The notes: generated from the letters alone by a model not told the origin. DNA of 64,000 bases from JBHENC01 sp046262295 (GCA_046262295.1 JBHENC010000002.1:1-64000), one strand, 5' to 3'; counted from the stretch's first letter, positions 1 through 8,883 are shown. Translations and numbers: made by a program.

Positions 1-240
1 ACTCGCCCGGCATGTTCTTTCTGCAATTCAAGTCTAATGAAATGAACCGGAGAAATGAACCTCGTCAACCTATAACTCATTCAACGCAACACCTCGACAA
101 CATATCTCTAAATAATCTCCCTAGTATAGCTTAAATGCTGTTCGCTCGGCGCGATCCACTCCTGCGGTAGGTTTTCATTGCTCTGGAATCATCCAGGAGT
201 AATTGATAAACTGGCTTTCGTAATTTGTGGGGTATCGGTT

Positions 241-471
241 ATGTCAACAGAGACTATCACCTTAGAGATTGATGCTGAAGCGGCGCAAGCCTTTAAGTCT
301 GTGCCGGTTTCCGAGCAGGGAAAGTTACGAATCCTGCTGGGAATTTGGCTGAAGGAATATGCCGAAGCCGACACGGTTTCGCTCAAGGAAGCGATGAACG
401 AAATCAGCCAAAAGGCACAGAGCAGAGGCTTGACTCCTGAAATTTTAGAATCAATGCTTGAGAAGGAATAA
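241..471 (+). CDS. putative antitoxin of a PIN-type toxin-antitoxin pair
   Basis: This small 76-residue protein lies directly before a PIN-domain gene, and the spacing (one base between its stop and the next start) is that of a toxin-antitoxin operon. The start is taken at the ATG beginning MSTETITLEI. A longer reading from a TTG at 178 adds 21 residues that do not look like a natural N-terminus. The N-terminal strand (TITLEIDAEA) followed by a predicted amphipathic helix and an acidic, helical C-terminus fits a small antitoxin that binds DNA and its toxin, but no specific antitoxin family is recognised. The antitoxin role is inferred mostly from position. Confidence 0.6.
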   Translation: MSTETITLEIDAEAAQAFKSVPVSEQGKLRILLGIWLKEYAEADTVSLKEAMNEISQKAQSRGLTPEILESMLEKE

Positions 472-472
472 G

Positions 473-877
473 TTGCGTTTCGTGCTGGATACGAATGTGG
501 TGGTGAGCGCGGCGTTGCTTGCTCATTCGATTCCGCGACATGTTTTCGATAAGGCTCTGGATGACGGCGAAATCTTAATCTCCGTCCCTGTCCTGCTGGA
601 ATTAACCGCAGTTCTCAGCCGTAAGAAGTTCGCTAAATATTTGCTTGAAGAAGAAAGAAGACGCTTTCTGATAGCTTTGTTGAAGGAAGCTAAATTGGTG
701 GAAGTCACCGAGCACATCACCGCTTGCCGTGATGCCAAAGATAATAAAATTCTGGAGTTGGCGGTTAGCGGTAAAGCAGATTGTATTATTAGCGGAGACG
801 ATGATCTGCTTGTTCTTAATCCTTTTCGCGGAATACAGATTCTTACGCCGCAAGATTTCTTGAGTGGCGCATTGTAA
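473..877 (+). CDS. PIN-domain toxin (putative ribonuclease)
   Basis: A PIN-family protein of the 'putative toxin component, PIN family' type; PIN proteins are Mg-dependent ribonucleases. The protein begins LRFVLDTNVVVSA, the usual first strand with the first catalytic Asp (D6). Other acidic residues expected in the active site are E43 (PVLLELTAVL), D87/D90 (CRDAKDNKIL) and the DDD near residue 110 (ISGDDDLL). The length, 134 residues, is normal. The start is a TTG at 473 placed after an AGAAGGAA ribosome-binding sequence at 461-468 that lies inside the last codons of the antitoxin gene. An in-frame TTG at 458 is possible but lacks such a site. Translation is probably coupled to the antitoxin. 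Confidence 0.8.
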   Translation: MRFVLDTNVVVSAALLAHSIPRHVFDKALDDGEILISVPVLLELTAVLSRKKFAKYLLEEERRRFLIALLKEAKLVEVTEHITACRDAKDNKILELAVSGKADCIISGDDDLLVLNPFRGIQILTPQDFLSGAL

Positions 878-1006
878 TCGGAAATCTAACAAGCCATTCA
901 AGCTACCCGCCTGATAGCAAGTTTCTCATCAATATTCTCCGGCGCAGATAGAAGCGGCTGGAGGATTCCCGTTCAATTCCGGCGGTGTGTCTTTAACTCG
1001 AAAATC

Positions 1007-1963
1007 TCAGGCACTCGTAGCGATTTCGACGCGGTTGCGCCCCTTTGCTTTGGCGTGGTAGAGGGCGATGTCGGCGCGGGCGATCATGTCGTTGCCGGAT
1101 TCGTTTTCGCAGAGGGTGGCCGCGCCCGCGCTCAAGGTTAGTTTGAAAGTGTGTGCGGCGTCGCCGAAGGTGCGTGTGGTGGTGGTTTCGCGGATTTTTT
1201 CGGCGAGGGCGACCGCGCCTTCGAGAGTTGTTTCCGGCAGCAGCACGAGAAACTCTTCGCCGCCGTAGCGACAGGTCATGTCGGAGCGGCGCACGGCTTC
1301 CGTCAGTATCAACGCCACCTGCACGAGCGCGGCGTCTCCGGCGACGTGCCCGTGCGTGTCGTTGATCGCTTTGAAGTTGTCCAGATCAACCATTAGACAC
1401 GAGAGCGGGCGATGATAGCGGCGCGCTTCGGCGTGTTCGCGCGGCAGCACGCGCTGTAAGCCGTAGCGATTCAGCAGGCCTGTGAGGGCGTCAGTCATCG
1501 CGCGTTCGATGGCGATATCAGCGTCGGCTCTGGCTTCGGCGGCGCTCGAACGCAAATCGTCGCGTTCGCTTTTTAAGCGCATGGCGACATCCACACGCGC
1601 CAGCAGTTCTTCGGCCTTGAAGGGCTTGCTGACGTAATCATTAGCCCCGAGCGAAAGACCGTTGACCTTCACATCCGTTTCGTCACGCGCTGAAAGAAAG
1701 ATTACGGGAACATCGCGCATCGCGGCGTCTTCCTTAATCAGGCGGCAGGCTTCGAGGCCGTCCATCACGGGCATCATCACATCGAGCAGCACCAGATCGG
1801 GATTGGCGGTGCGCGTCAGCTTGACCGCTTCACTCCCGTTTTGCGCCGTGATAACGCTGTAACCGGCGCGCTCCAAACGGCGTTGAATCAAAGAACGATT
1901 CGCCGGTTCGTCGTCGGCCACCAGAATCGTCCGCGTCTGTTTCGCTAGTCTTGGCTCGCTCAT
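1007..1963 (-). CDS. response regulator diguanylate cyclase (REC-GGDEF)
   Basis: A 318-residue two-domain protein that makes cyclic di-GMP from two GTP when activated. The receiver domain (about 10-125) has the acidic pair D17/D18, phospho-acceptor D61 (LVLLDVMMPVMDG) and the conserved Lys in VSKPF near 113. A short coiled linker leads to a GGDEF domain (about 155-315) with the active GGEEF sequence at 234-238 and the product-inhibition site RRSD at 225-228, so the enzyme should be active and feedback-inhibited. The ATG at 1961-1963 was chosen because it opens directly on the receiver domain; the frame stays open far upstream without homology. The histidine kinase gene just upstream on the same strand, 91 bases away, is its likely phosphodonor. 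Confidence 0.9.
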   Translation of the reverse strand: MSEPRLAKQTRTILVADDEPANRSLIQRRLERAGYSVITAQNGSEAVKLTRTANPDLVLLDVMMPVMDGLEACRLIKEDAAMRDVPVIFLSARDETDVKVNGLSLGANDYVSKPFKAEELLARVDVAMRLKSERDDLRSSAAEARADADIAIERAMTDALTGLLNRYGLQRVLPREHAEARRYHRPLSCLMVDLDNFKAINDTHGHVAGDAALVQVALILTEAVRRSDMTCRYGGEEFLVLLPETTLEGAVALAEKIRETTTTRTFGDAAHTFKLTLSAGAATLCENESGNDMIARADIALYHAKAKGRNRVEIATSA

Positions 1964-2054
1964 AATTAAGATTAAACTGCCTTGTGAGAATCGAAATGCT
2001 TGCCGTGTGTTTGAGAGCCGCGTTCGCGCGCGAGAGGAACACTGCCCGTTTAGT

Positions 2055-4466
2055 TTAATTGTCCGTGCCGGGAATTTCGGGCGGCAATTGAAACCAGAAG
2101 GTCGAACCTTCGCCGGGACGCGACGTGACGCCGATGTGTCCGCCGAGCCGTTGCACCAGCCGTTTTGAAACGGCGAGTCCCAACCCGCTGCCGCCGTGCC
2201 GCCGTGTGTTTGATGCGTCGGCTTGATGAAACTCTTCAAACGCCTGCGGAAAAGATTCGGCGTCGAAGCCCACGCCCGTATCCGAGACGCTGACCTGCAC
2301 GTATCCTCCGTCGCTCGCATTGACGGCGACGCAAATCATGCCCCGCTCCGTAAACTTAACGGCGTTCGATAACAGGCGCGTCAGGATTTGGCGCACGCGC
2401 TCCGGGTCTGTGCGAATCACGGGCGCGTCGGCGGAAACTTCTAGTTGGAGTTCCAGCCCTTTTGTTTCCGCGTCGGCGCGCACGCTTGCGACGGCGCGGC
2501 GCACCACTTCTTCAAAAGCGACGCTGTCCATATAAATGGGAAAACGCTCCGTATCGACGCGCGCCAGATCAATCGTGTCTTCAACCATACCGAGCAGCTT
2601 GTCCGCGCTCTCGGAAATCGTTCGCACGTCTTCGAGCTGCTGCTCGTTCAGTTCGCCGGAAAATCCTTGCCGCAGCATCTCCGCGAAACCGATGATAGCA
2701 TTCAAAGGCGTGCGCAGTTCGTGCGAGATGACGGACATAAACTCTGTTTTGTGCTGCGCCGTTTGCTGCAACTCTTCTTCCATGCGTCTGATCGTCTGCG
2801 ACGCTGTGCCAGCCTGACGGCTTAGCTCAAGGCTTTGCATGGCGACGGCGATGATGCGCGCGAAGAGGTCTGCAAGGCGTTGTTCGCCGGGCTGTATTTC
2901 GACGGCGATTTGCGAAAAGGTGATGAGCATTCCGAGCAGTTTGCCCGTTCCGGCGATGACCGGCGTCGCCCATGCGCCGCGCAAGCTCGACCACCGGACG
3001 GCATTGTGAAGCTCCGCAAAGCGCGCATCGCTCGTTAAATCTACGACGACGCCCGCGCGCCTTTGAACAGCCATTTGACAGAGCGGATCATCGAGCGAGA
3101 CGCCTTGCGTGTAACGCTCGAGCGCGCCGGTCGGCAAGTGTGTCGCCGAGCCGAGCCGCAGTTGATTCGCTTCTTCATCCCAGCGGAGAATGGCGGCGGC
3201 CTCCGTGCCCGCAATCCGCGTCCATGAATCGAGGACGGCGTGCAGCGTCCGGTCAAACTCCGTTTCATTTACGGCGTCGCCCGCGAGCCGTAACAGCGCA
3301 AGTAAATCTTCCGTATAAGCGGCAAGCGATTCGCGTAGCTGCGCGCTGACGACCAGCGGCGCGATGATTTCAGCCGCGCGCTGAAGCAACGCCCGGTCAT
3401 CATTCGTCCAGCGATAATTCTTTTCTTTGCCGGACACGACGAGGCCGATTGAGGCGATGATGTGCCCGCCGTAAATAACGGGCGCGAAGCAGACCGAACG
3501 CGCATCAAGGCGTTCGATGAGCGTGCGCAGGGCATTCGTCTCGGCGTTGCCCGCACGCTCAACGCCACGCAAATCTTCGATAATCATCGAACGATGTTCG
3601 GCGAAGACGACGCGCTCCGCCTGTCCAACGGGAACGGGAATTTCGAGCGGCGGGCGGGCACTGTGCGGCATCCACGCGCGCAGCGATGTTTTCGGATAAC
3701 TGAAAGAGACCGTTCGCAACAGCGCGAAACTAATCGCCGGAAGCGCGAGCGAAAGCGTGTCCGCCGCGTGCTGCATCACGGCGCTCAAGTCCGTCGCGGT
3801 GCTGCTTATCGCGTGCAGATGTTCGACGAGTGTTTGCTCGCGTCCGGCGTTGCGCCCGTGGGTGCTGGCGATTCGTTCGGAGAGTTCGAGGCGCGCGAGT
3901 GTCGCCGCCAGCAGATGCGCCGCCGCTTCCATACGGTAAGCGTCGTCCGGCGTATAGGCTTGCTTGCGTGCGGCGCACGCCGTGATAAAGCCGAGCAAAG
4001 CATTACCCAAAACGATCGGCGCGCATAATACGGATTGCGGAGACGGGCAGACGAGCGACATCAACAGTGCATCGCTGACGAGTTCCGCCGGAGCATCGTT
4101 GAAGGAGACGGGAACGCCCGCCTGCCTCGCGCGTTCCAGCATCGTGTGACGCACGCGCAGGGTTTCGCCTTTGCCTGTGTTCAGAAACTCACGCCCGCGC
4201 GCGAGTGTGGCGCGCAAGCGTTGGCGCGCGTCGCCGACGCTTTCATCATTTGTCGTGACGCTCAAGAATTCCGCTGGGACGAGGCGCGCGAGACTATCGA
4301 GTGTCACGCGGTACGCCTGCGGTGCGCTCGTCGCCGCGCTCAGCTCGCGTGCCAGCAACGCCATCTCCTTCGTCACACGCGCGCCGCTCTGCACGGCGAG
4401 TATCTCGCGCTGTTGTTCCGACTCTCGCGGTAAGTCGTTGTTTTGTGTGGGCAAATCCGTGTTCAT
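2055..4466 (-). CDS. soluble multi-GAF sensor histidine kinase
   Basis: An 803-residue sensor kinase without transmembrane segments. Residues of roughly 40-550 hold GAF-like sensory modules, probably three, with blocks such as VLCAPIVLGNALLGFITA and VCFAPVIYGGHIIASIGL typical of that fold. A HisKA dimerisation domain follows, with the phospho-accepting His near residue 577 (SVISHELRTPLNAIIGF), then a HATPase domain with an N box (LLSNAVKFTERG) and G boxes (VSDTGVGF, GGSGLGLAVSKRLV). It probably phosphorylates the REC-GGDEF protein encoded next on the same strand. The ligand sensed by the GAF modules cannot be read from sequence. The gene is divergent from the HxlR regulator across an intergenic space of about 300 bases that must hold both promoters. 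Confidence 0.88.
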   Translation of the reverse strand: MNTDLPTQNNDLPRESEQQREILAVQSGARVTKEMALLARELSAATSAPQAYRVTLDSLARLVPAEFLSVTTNDESVGDARQRLRATLARGREFLNTGKGETLRVRHTMLERARQAGVPVSFNDAPAELVSDALLMSLVCPSPQSVLCAPIVLGNALLGFITACAARKQAYTPDDAYRMEAAAHLLAATLARLELSERIASTHGRNAGREQTLVEHLHAISSTATDLSAVMQHAADTLSLALPAISFALLRTVSFSYPKTSLRAWMPHSARPPLEIPVPVGQAERVVFAEHRSMIIEDLRGVERAGNAETNALRTLIERLDARSVCFAPVIYGGHIIASIGLVVSGKEKNYRWTNDDRALLQRAAEIIAPLVVSAQLRESLAAYTEDLLALLRLAGDAVNETEFDRTLHAVLDSWTRIAGTEAAAILRWDEEANQLRLGSATHLPTGALERYTQGVSLDDPLCQMAVQRRAGVVVDLTSDARFAELHNAVRWSSLRGAWATPVIAGTGKLLGMLITFSQIAVEIQPGEQRLADLFARIIAVAMQSLELSRQAGTASQTIRRMEEELQQTAQHKTEFMSVISHELRTPLNAIIGFAEMLRQGFSGELNEQQLEDVRTISESADKLLGMVEDTIDLARVDTERFPIYMDSVAFEEVVRRAVASVRADAETKGLELQLEVSADAPVIRTDPERVRQILTRLLSNAVKFTERGMICVAVNASDGGYVQVSVSDTGVGFDAESFPQAFEEFHQADASNTRRHGGSGLGLAVSKRLVQRLGGHIGVTSRPGEGSTFWFQLPPEIPGTDN

Positions 4467-4763
4467 GTTGGTGCGCGAAAGTGTGCGTGTGCGTCGGGCT
4501 AGATGCCTGCAAGGGATGTCTGTGTCCGGCGTCGCCGCTGTGCGCGGCCTTTACGGTAGCATAATCCGGCGAAAGCCGAACGCTTTGCTCGCAAAACATC
4601 TTAAATCAGATTCGCGCCAACCCGCAAACAAGCGAATCTTTATGTTAAGCTTTACCGCACTCGCTATGATTCGTACAAACACGGGCGGAAGCGTTTTCAA
4701 GATTCAAAAAGGGGTGCAGGAAGTTGCAACCGAAGCGGCACACGAGGAGGCGTGAGAGAGTTC

Positions 4764-5216
4764 ATGCGTAGACGCGAAGGCGACGGGTGTCCGGTAACGG
4801 GCGCGCTGCAACTCATCGGCGACAAGTGGACGCTCTTAATCGTGCGCGATCTGGCTTGTGCGGCAAAACGCACGACGGAGCTTTTGAGCGCCCTGCATCC
4901 GATCAGCAGCCGCACGCTCGCCGGTCGCCTTCAAGATATGCAGCGCGATGAATTAATCGAGCGCAGGGATTACGGCGGCAGCCCGCCGCACGTCGAGTAT
5001 GAGCTGACGCCGCGCGGACGCCTTTTGCTGCCGCTTCTCGACGCCTTGAAAACGATCGGCGAACGCCTCGACTGTAACCACTGCGCCGACCGCAAAGAAC
5101 GCACCGGCGCGTACTGCGACGTATGCCCGCACGTTGAGACGGAGCGTCCGCAGCGTACCGGAGCCGTCCCGTCTTCCTCACGCCGCGAGCCGGACGATTC
5201 GATTGTGCTGTTATAA
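4764..5216 (+). CDS. HxlR-family transcriptional regulator with C-terminal CxxC pairs
   Basis: A winged-helix regulator of the HxlR family. The core has the family hallmarks: CPVTGALQLIGDKWTLLIVR, the recognition segment ISSRTLAGRLQDM and the wing ending VEYELTPRGR. HxlR proteins often respond to oxidants or aldehydes through the conserved N-terminal Cys, which is present. The C-terminus is longer than usual and carries CNHC and CDVC separated by ten residues, which could bind zinc or form disulfides. The ATG at 4764 follows a GAGGAGG at 4744-4750 with slightly long spacing; a GTG at 4752 in the same frame is an alternative. The gene converges on thioredoxin reductase, which suggests but does not prove redox-linked regulation. 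Confidence 0.85.
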   Translation: MRRREGDGCPVTGALQLIGDKWTLLIVRDLACAAKRTTELLSALHPISSRTLAGRLQDMQRDELIERRDYGGSPPHVEYELTPRGRLLLPLLDALKTIGERLDCNHCADRKERTGAYCDVCPHVETERPQRTGAVPSSSRREPDDSIVLL

Positions 5217-5243
5217 ATTGAGAATGAAGAGAGAAGCCGGAAA

Positions 5244-5351
5244 CAAAGCAGTAAGGCGAAGAGCGGAAGGCGAAAGTGTAGCGAAGCCACTTGTTAAGTT
5301 AATCGCTTTGCACTGAACTTTCGCCTTCCGCCTTCTTACTTCCTACTTTGC
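5244..5351. repeat. imperfect inverted repeat between convergent genes
   Basis: The left arm at about 5244-5277 and the right arm at about 5318-5351 are near-complementary, both built from short GGCGGAAGGCGAAAGT-like words, around a loop of about 40 bases. It lies between the convergent ends of the HxlR gene and thioredoxin reductase and could act as a bidirectional terminator. A composition of repeated short words is more like a dispersed palindromic element than a simple terminator. No transposase is associated. Confidence 0.55.
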
Positions 5352-5352
5352 T

Positions 5353-6438
5353 TCAGTCTCCGTGCGCCGCGTCGCCCTCTTCCGGCTGGTTGGAAATAAT
5401 TTCGCCGTCGGGCATGATGATGGTTTTTCTGTCGGCGGAAACGTGTTCGCCCTGTAGCGTAACCTCTTCGCCGTCGGGCATCTCCACCGGCAAACTATCC
5501 AGAAAGCGTTCGGCGTCAATCGCCGCCATGCAGCCCGTACCGGCGGCGGTCACGGCCTGACGGTAAACGGAGTCCTGCACGTCGCCGCAGGCGAAGACGC
5601 CGGGAATGTTCGTTTGCATCGTGCGCCCGGCAGTCACCAGATAGCCGACTTCGTCCATCTCCAACTGGCCTTTGAATAAATCCGTGTTCGGCTTATGGCC
5701 GATGGCGATGAAGACGCCTTCGCATGGAAACACGCGCTCCTCACCCGACTCCGTGTCGCGCAGGCGCACGCCCGTTACGCCCGTCTCCGGCGAACCCAAG
5801 ACTTCTTCGATGCCTGTGTTCCACATGAAATCAATCTTGTCGTTATTGAACGCCTTCTCCTGCATGATCTTCGAGGCGCGCAAAGTATCGCGGCGATGAA
5901 CGACGGTGACGCGCGAAGCGTAGCGCGTTAAGAATGTCGCTTCCTCCATCGCCGTATCGCCGCCGCCTGCAACGACGATGGGCTTGCCTTTGAAGAAGAA
6001 GCCGTCGCAGGTGGCGCACGCCGAAACTCCATAACCGCCCAAGCCTTCGGGCGCGGGCGCTTCGCCGGGAATGCCGAGCCATTTGGCGGACGCACCGGAA
6101 GCGATGATAAGCGTTTCGGCGCGGATCGTATGCTCCTCCGTGTGCAGCGTGAACGGGCGACAGCTCAAGTCCACATCGTTAATCCAGCTTGTCAGAAACT
6201 CCGTGCCGAAGCGTCGCGCCTGTTCGCGAAACTCTTCCATCAGTTCCGGCCCCTGTATGCCTTTGGAGAAGCCCGGATAATTTTCGACTTCGGTCGTGAT
6301 GGTCAATTGCCCGCCGGGTTGCGGCCCTTCTATGAGCAACGGCTTGAGGTCTGCGCGTGCCGCGTAGATGGCCGCCGTCAGTCCGGCGGGGCCGGAGCCG
6401 ATTATCACCACGTCTCTGTGCAAAGTGTCTTTGGTCAT
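5353..6438 (-). CDS. trxB: thioredoxin reductase
   Basis: NADPH-dependent flavoenzyme that reduces thioredoxin in the cytoplasm. The N-terminal FAD-binding motif is VIIGSGPAGLTAAIYAARA, the redox-active pair is C141-C144 (SACATCDGFFF), and the NADPH-binding GGGDTAMEEA and the C-terminal FAD segment GVFACGDVQD are all present. At 361 residues it is about 40 residues longer than the usual 310-320. The extra C-terminal stretch after the final helix is acidic and contains a twice-occurring MPDGE motif. The ATG at 6436-6438 opens directly on the FAD fold. It is transcribed towards the HxlR regulator gene. Confidence 0.95.
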   Translation of the reverse strand: MTKDTLHRDVVIIGSGPAGLTAAIYAARADLKPLLIEGPQPGGQLTITTEVENYPGFSKGIQGPELMEEFREQARRFGTEFLTSWINDVDLSCRPFTLHTEEHTIRAETLIIASGASAKWLGIPGEAPAPEGLGGYGVSACATCDGFFFKGKPIVVAGGGDTAMEEATFLTRYASRVTVVHRRDTLRASKIMQEKAFNNDKIDFMWNTGIEEVLGSPETGVTGVRLRDTESGEERVFPCEGVFIAIGHKPNTDLFKGQLEMDEVGYLVTAGRTMQTNIPGVFACGDVQDSVYRQAVTAAGTGCMAAIDAERFLDSLPVEMPDGEEVTLQGEHVSADRKTIIMPDGEIISNQPEEGDAAHGD

Positions 6439-6634
6439 TCGGTTGAGCGTTCTCCTTGAAAGTTGCGCCGCGCGGAATATTTTTACGCGGCGTAAGCATA
6501 AACAGTATAGCCTTTTCGCTTATGCGTATAGTATAACTACTCTCGCAAAAGTAGTCGAACGGGCGAAGGCTCGCGCATTTAATCCTGTCATGCGTTGCGC
6601 GCCGTTTTTGCCGCAAAAAATTATCCATCGAGAA

Positions 6635-7570
6635 ATGTCCTTGAACAATTCGGAAACCGACGCCGCCCGCGACACCGCGCACGTTGTTGAAAGCATCGCC
6701 GTGCTCGGCGCGGGCACGATGGGAAACGGCATCGCGCAGATGGCGGCAGCGGCGGGCTATCGCGTTATCATGCGCGACACGAACGAAGACGCCCTCGCGC
6801 GTGGCCTTGCAACCATCGAGCGCAATCTCGCCAAAGGCATCGAGCGCGGCAAGGTGACGCAGGCAGAAAAGACGGACACGCTCGCGCGCCTTCGCACGAC
6901 GCTCGATTTGGGGGAGACTTCCGAAGCCGATCTGTTCATTGAAGCCGCGCCGGAAGTGATTGAACTAAAGCAAAGCATTCTGCGCGAAGTCGAAGACGTG
7001 GCGCGCAGGGATTTCATCTTCGCGTCCAACACTTCGTCACTGTCCATCACGGAAATTGCGAAAGCCGCGCAGAGGCCGGAGCGCGTCGTCGGAATGCACT
7101 TCTTTAATCCGGTTCATCTGATGCGGCTGATTGAAGTCGTCGTCGGTCGCTCGACCAGTGAAGCAGTGACGCAAACGGCGCTCGCCGTCGGACGCCGTAT
7201 GAAGAAAGAGCCGATTACGGTCAATGATGTGCCGGGCTTTGCTTCAAGCCGTCTCGGTGTCGCGCTCGGCCTCGAAGCGATGCGAATGTTGGAGCAGGGT
7301 GTGGCGAGCGCCGTGGCGATTGATACGGCGATGGAACTCGGCTACAACCATCCGGTCGGCCCTCTGCGTTTGACGGATATGGTCGGGTTGGACGTGCGGC
7401 TGCACATCGCCGAATATCTGCACGTCTCGCTGGGGACGGAAAACTTTCGCCCGCCGGAAATCCTGCGCCGCATGGTTGGCGAGGGAAGGCTGGGCAAGAA
7501 AAGCGGCGAAGGTTTTTATAAATGGAACGAAGCGGAGACGGGCGCGCACGCGAAATCGCAAAATCATTAA
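6635..7570 (+). CDS. 3-hydroxybutyryl-CoA / 3-hydroxyacyl-CoA dehydrogenase
   Basis: A 311-residue single-domain 3-hydroxyacyl-CoA dehydrogenase that oxidises the 3-hydroxy group with NAD in beta-oxidation or butyrate-type metabolism. The NAD-binding motif is AVLGAGTMGNGIAQM. The catalytic His-Glu pair lies in GMHFFNPVHLMRLIEVV and the later E of the second domain, and NDVPGFASSRLGVAL and YNHPVGPLRLTDMVGLD are family signatures. The length matches PaaH/Hbd proteins. The ATG at 6635 leaves about 20 residues before the Rossmann fold; an in-frame ATG at 6590 is possible. The enoyl-CoA hydratase gene lies two genes downstream, so the two probably serve the same pathway. Confidence 0.92.
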   Translation: MSLNNSETDAARDTAHVVESIAVLGAGTMGNGIAQMAAAAGYRVIMRDTNEDALARGLATIERNLAKGIERGKVTQAEKTDTLARLRTTLDLGETSEADLFIEAAPEVIELKQSILREVEDVARRDFIFASNTSSLSITEIAKAAQRPERVVGMHFFNPVHLMRLIEVVVGRSTSEAVTQTALAVGRRMKKEPITVNDVPGFASSRLGVALGLEAMRMLEQGVASAVAIDTAMELGYNHPVGPLRLTDMVGLDVRLHIAEYLHVSLGTENFRPPEILRRMVGEGRLGKKSGEGFYKWNEAETGAHAKSQNH

Positions 7571-7636
7571 TCGCAGCCTTCTTGAGCTAATCAACTAGCG
7601 CACGGGCGAACGATTGCCGTATTATTCGATAATCTT

Positions 7637-8029
7637 ATGAGCACGCCGCCGTACAACGATCAGGACGACGAGAAACGCTTTGCGCTACGCATGGCGCTGC
7701 GGTTGCCCATTGTCGTTTCGGGGCGCGCGGAAGACGGCGCGGCATGGAGCGAGCCGACGGAAACCGACGACATCTCGACTTCCGGCGCGCTCTTTCATCT
7801 CAACCAGAAAATCGCTAAAGGCGAGCAGCTTTACCTGCGCGCACACAAGCCGGATGGTGCGCCCATCGAAGTCACGGCGCACGTCGTGCGCGTTGCTCCG
7901 GCCATCTACGGCACGGCGCGTATCGGCGTCGCCATCAGCGAACCCATTGACAACTGGCTGCGCCTCTTCATCTCATGGGTCGCAGACGAACAGCCCGCCC
8001 TGCCCGACGCGAACGATTCTTCTTATTAA
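7637..8029 (+). CDS. PilZ-domain protein (c-di-GMP receptor candidate)
   Basis: A 130-residue protein that is essentially one PilZ domain. The N-terminal arginine-rich segment (KRFALRMALRLPIVV) and the DDISTSGALF sequence correspond to the two c-di-GMP-contacting motifs, RxxxR and D/NxSxxG. The remainder alternates strands as expected for the beta-barrel (THVVRVAP, ARIGVAIS). PilZ proteins transmit c-di-GMP levels to partners. Here the gene sits between a hydroxyacyl-CoA dehydrogenase and an enoyl-CoA hydratase on the same strand, with gaps of 66 and 55 bases. The diguanylate cyclase about 6 kb away could be a source of the ligand. The partner is unknown. Confidence 0.8.
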   Translation: MSTPPYNDQDDEKRFALRMALRLPIVVSGRAEDGAAWSEPTETDDISTSGALFHLNQKIAKGEQLYLRAHKPDGAPIEVTAHVVRVAPAIYGTARIGVAISEPIDNWLRLFISWVADEQPALPDANDSSY

Positions 8030-8084
8030 TCAATCGTCCAGATCAAATTTTTCTACACCATACTTATTCGGAGCAACAAACGAA

Positions 8085-8870
8085 ATGGCCGCATCATACG
8101 AGACGCTGCTGATAGAGAGACATGGCCGCGTCGCCGTCATCACCATCAATCGCCCTGAAAAGAGAAACGCGCTCAACATCCAAACCCGTATGGAAGGAGC
8201 CGCCGCGCTCGACGAACTGCGCGACGATGCGGAAATCGGCGTCGTCGTCTTTACCGGCGCGGGCGATAAAGCGTTCATCGCGGGCGCAGACATCGCGGAG
8301 TTTGCCAATCGTACCGCGCTCACACAGCGCGATGTGATGATGGCGCGTTCGCTCTTTACCGCCGTTGATTCTTTCCCGAAGCCCGTCATCGCAATGGTCA
8401 ACGGCTATTGTCTAGGCGGCGGCTGCGAACTCGCCCTCGCCTGTGATCTGCGCATCGCAAGCGAGACGGCCTCCTTCGGCCAGCCCGAAATCAACCTGGG
8501 GATTATTCCCGGCGGCGGCGGCACGCAGCGCCTGACGCGCCTCATCGGTGAAGGCAAAGCGATGGAGTTGATCTTAACGGGCGACATCATTGATGCCAAG
8601 ACCGCCTACGCGCTCGGCCTCGTCAACACGGTAGTCCCGGCGGCAGACCTCGAAGCCAAGACGATGGAGATCGCCACGCGCATCGCGGAAAAGAGTCCCA
8701 TCGCGCTGCAAATGGCAAAGGAAGCCGTCAAACTCGCCTCGCGTTCCAACTTGGACGAAGGCTTGCGCCGCGAAGTTGATCTCTTCGCCCTCTGCTTCTC
8801 ATCTGAAGACAAAACGGAAGGCGTCGCCGCCTTCCTAGAGAAACGCAAACCGCAGTTCACAGGCAAATAA
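8085..8870 (+). CDS. enoyl-CoA hydratase
   Basis: A 261-residue crotonase-family enzyme that hydrates trans-2-enoyl-CoA to 3-hydroxyacyl-CoA. The oxyanion-hole segments are AFIAGADIAEF and MVNGYCLGGGCELAL. Both catalytic glutamates of hydratases are present, one in GGGCELALACD and one in GQPEINLGIIPGGGGTQRL. The ending KRKPQFTGK is typical. The ATG at 8085 was chosen because the longer open frame upstream overlaps the PilZ gene in another phase and shows no homology. It completes a short cluster with the hydroxyacyl-CoA dehydrogenase. Confidence 0.94.
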   Translation: MAASYETLLIERHGRVAVITINRPEKRNALNIQTRMEGAAALDELRDDAEIGVVVFTGAGDKAFIAGADIAEFANRTALTQRDVMMARSLFTAVDSFPKPVIAMVNGYCLGGGCELALACDLRIASETASFGQPEINLGIIPGGGGTQRLTRLIGEGKAMELILTGDIIDAKTAYALGLVNTVVPAADLEAKTMEIATRIAEKSPIALQMAKEAVKLASRSNLDEGLRREVDLFALCFSSEDKTEGVAAFLEKRKPQFTGK

Positions 8871-8883
8871 CGGGACACACCTT

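Noticed and set aside
3462..4028. 188-codon open frame opposite the GAF histidine kinase
   Set aside because: Arg-rich shadow frame; the opposite strand carries recognisable GAF modules.
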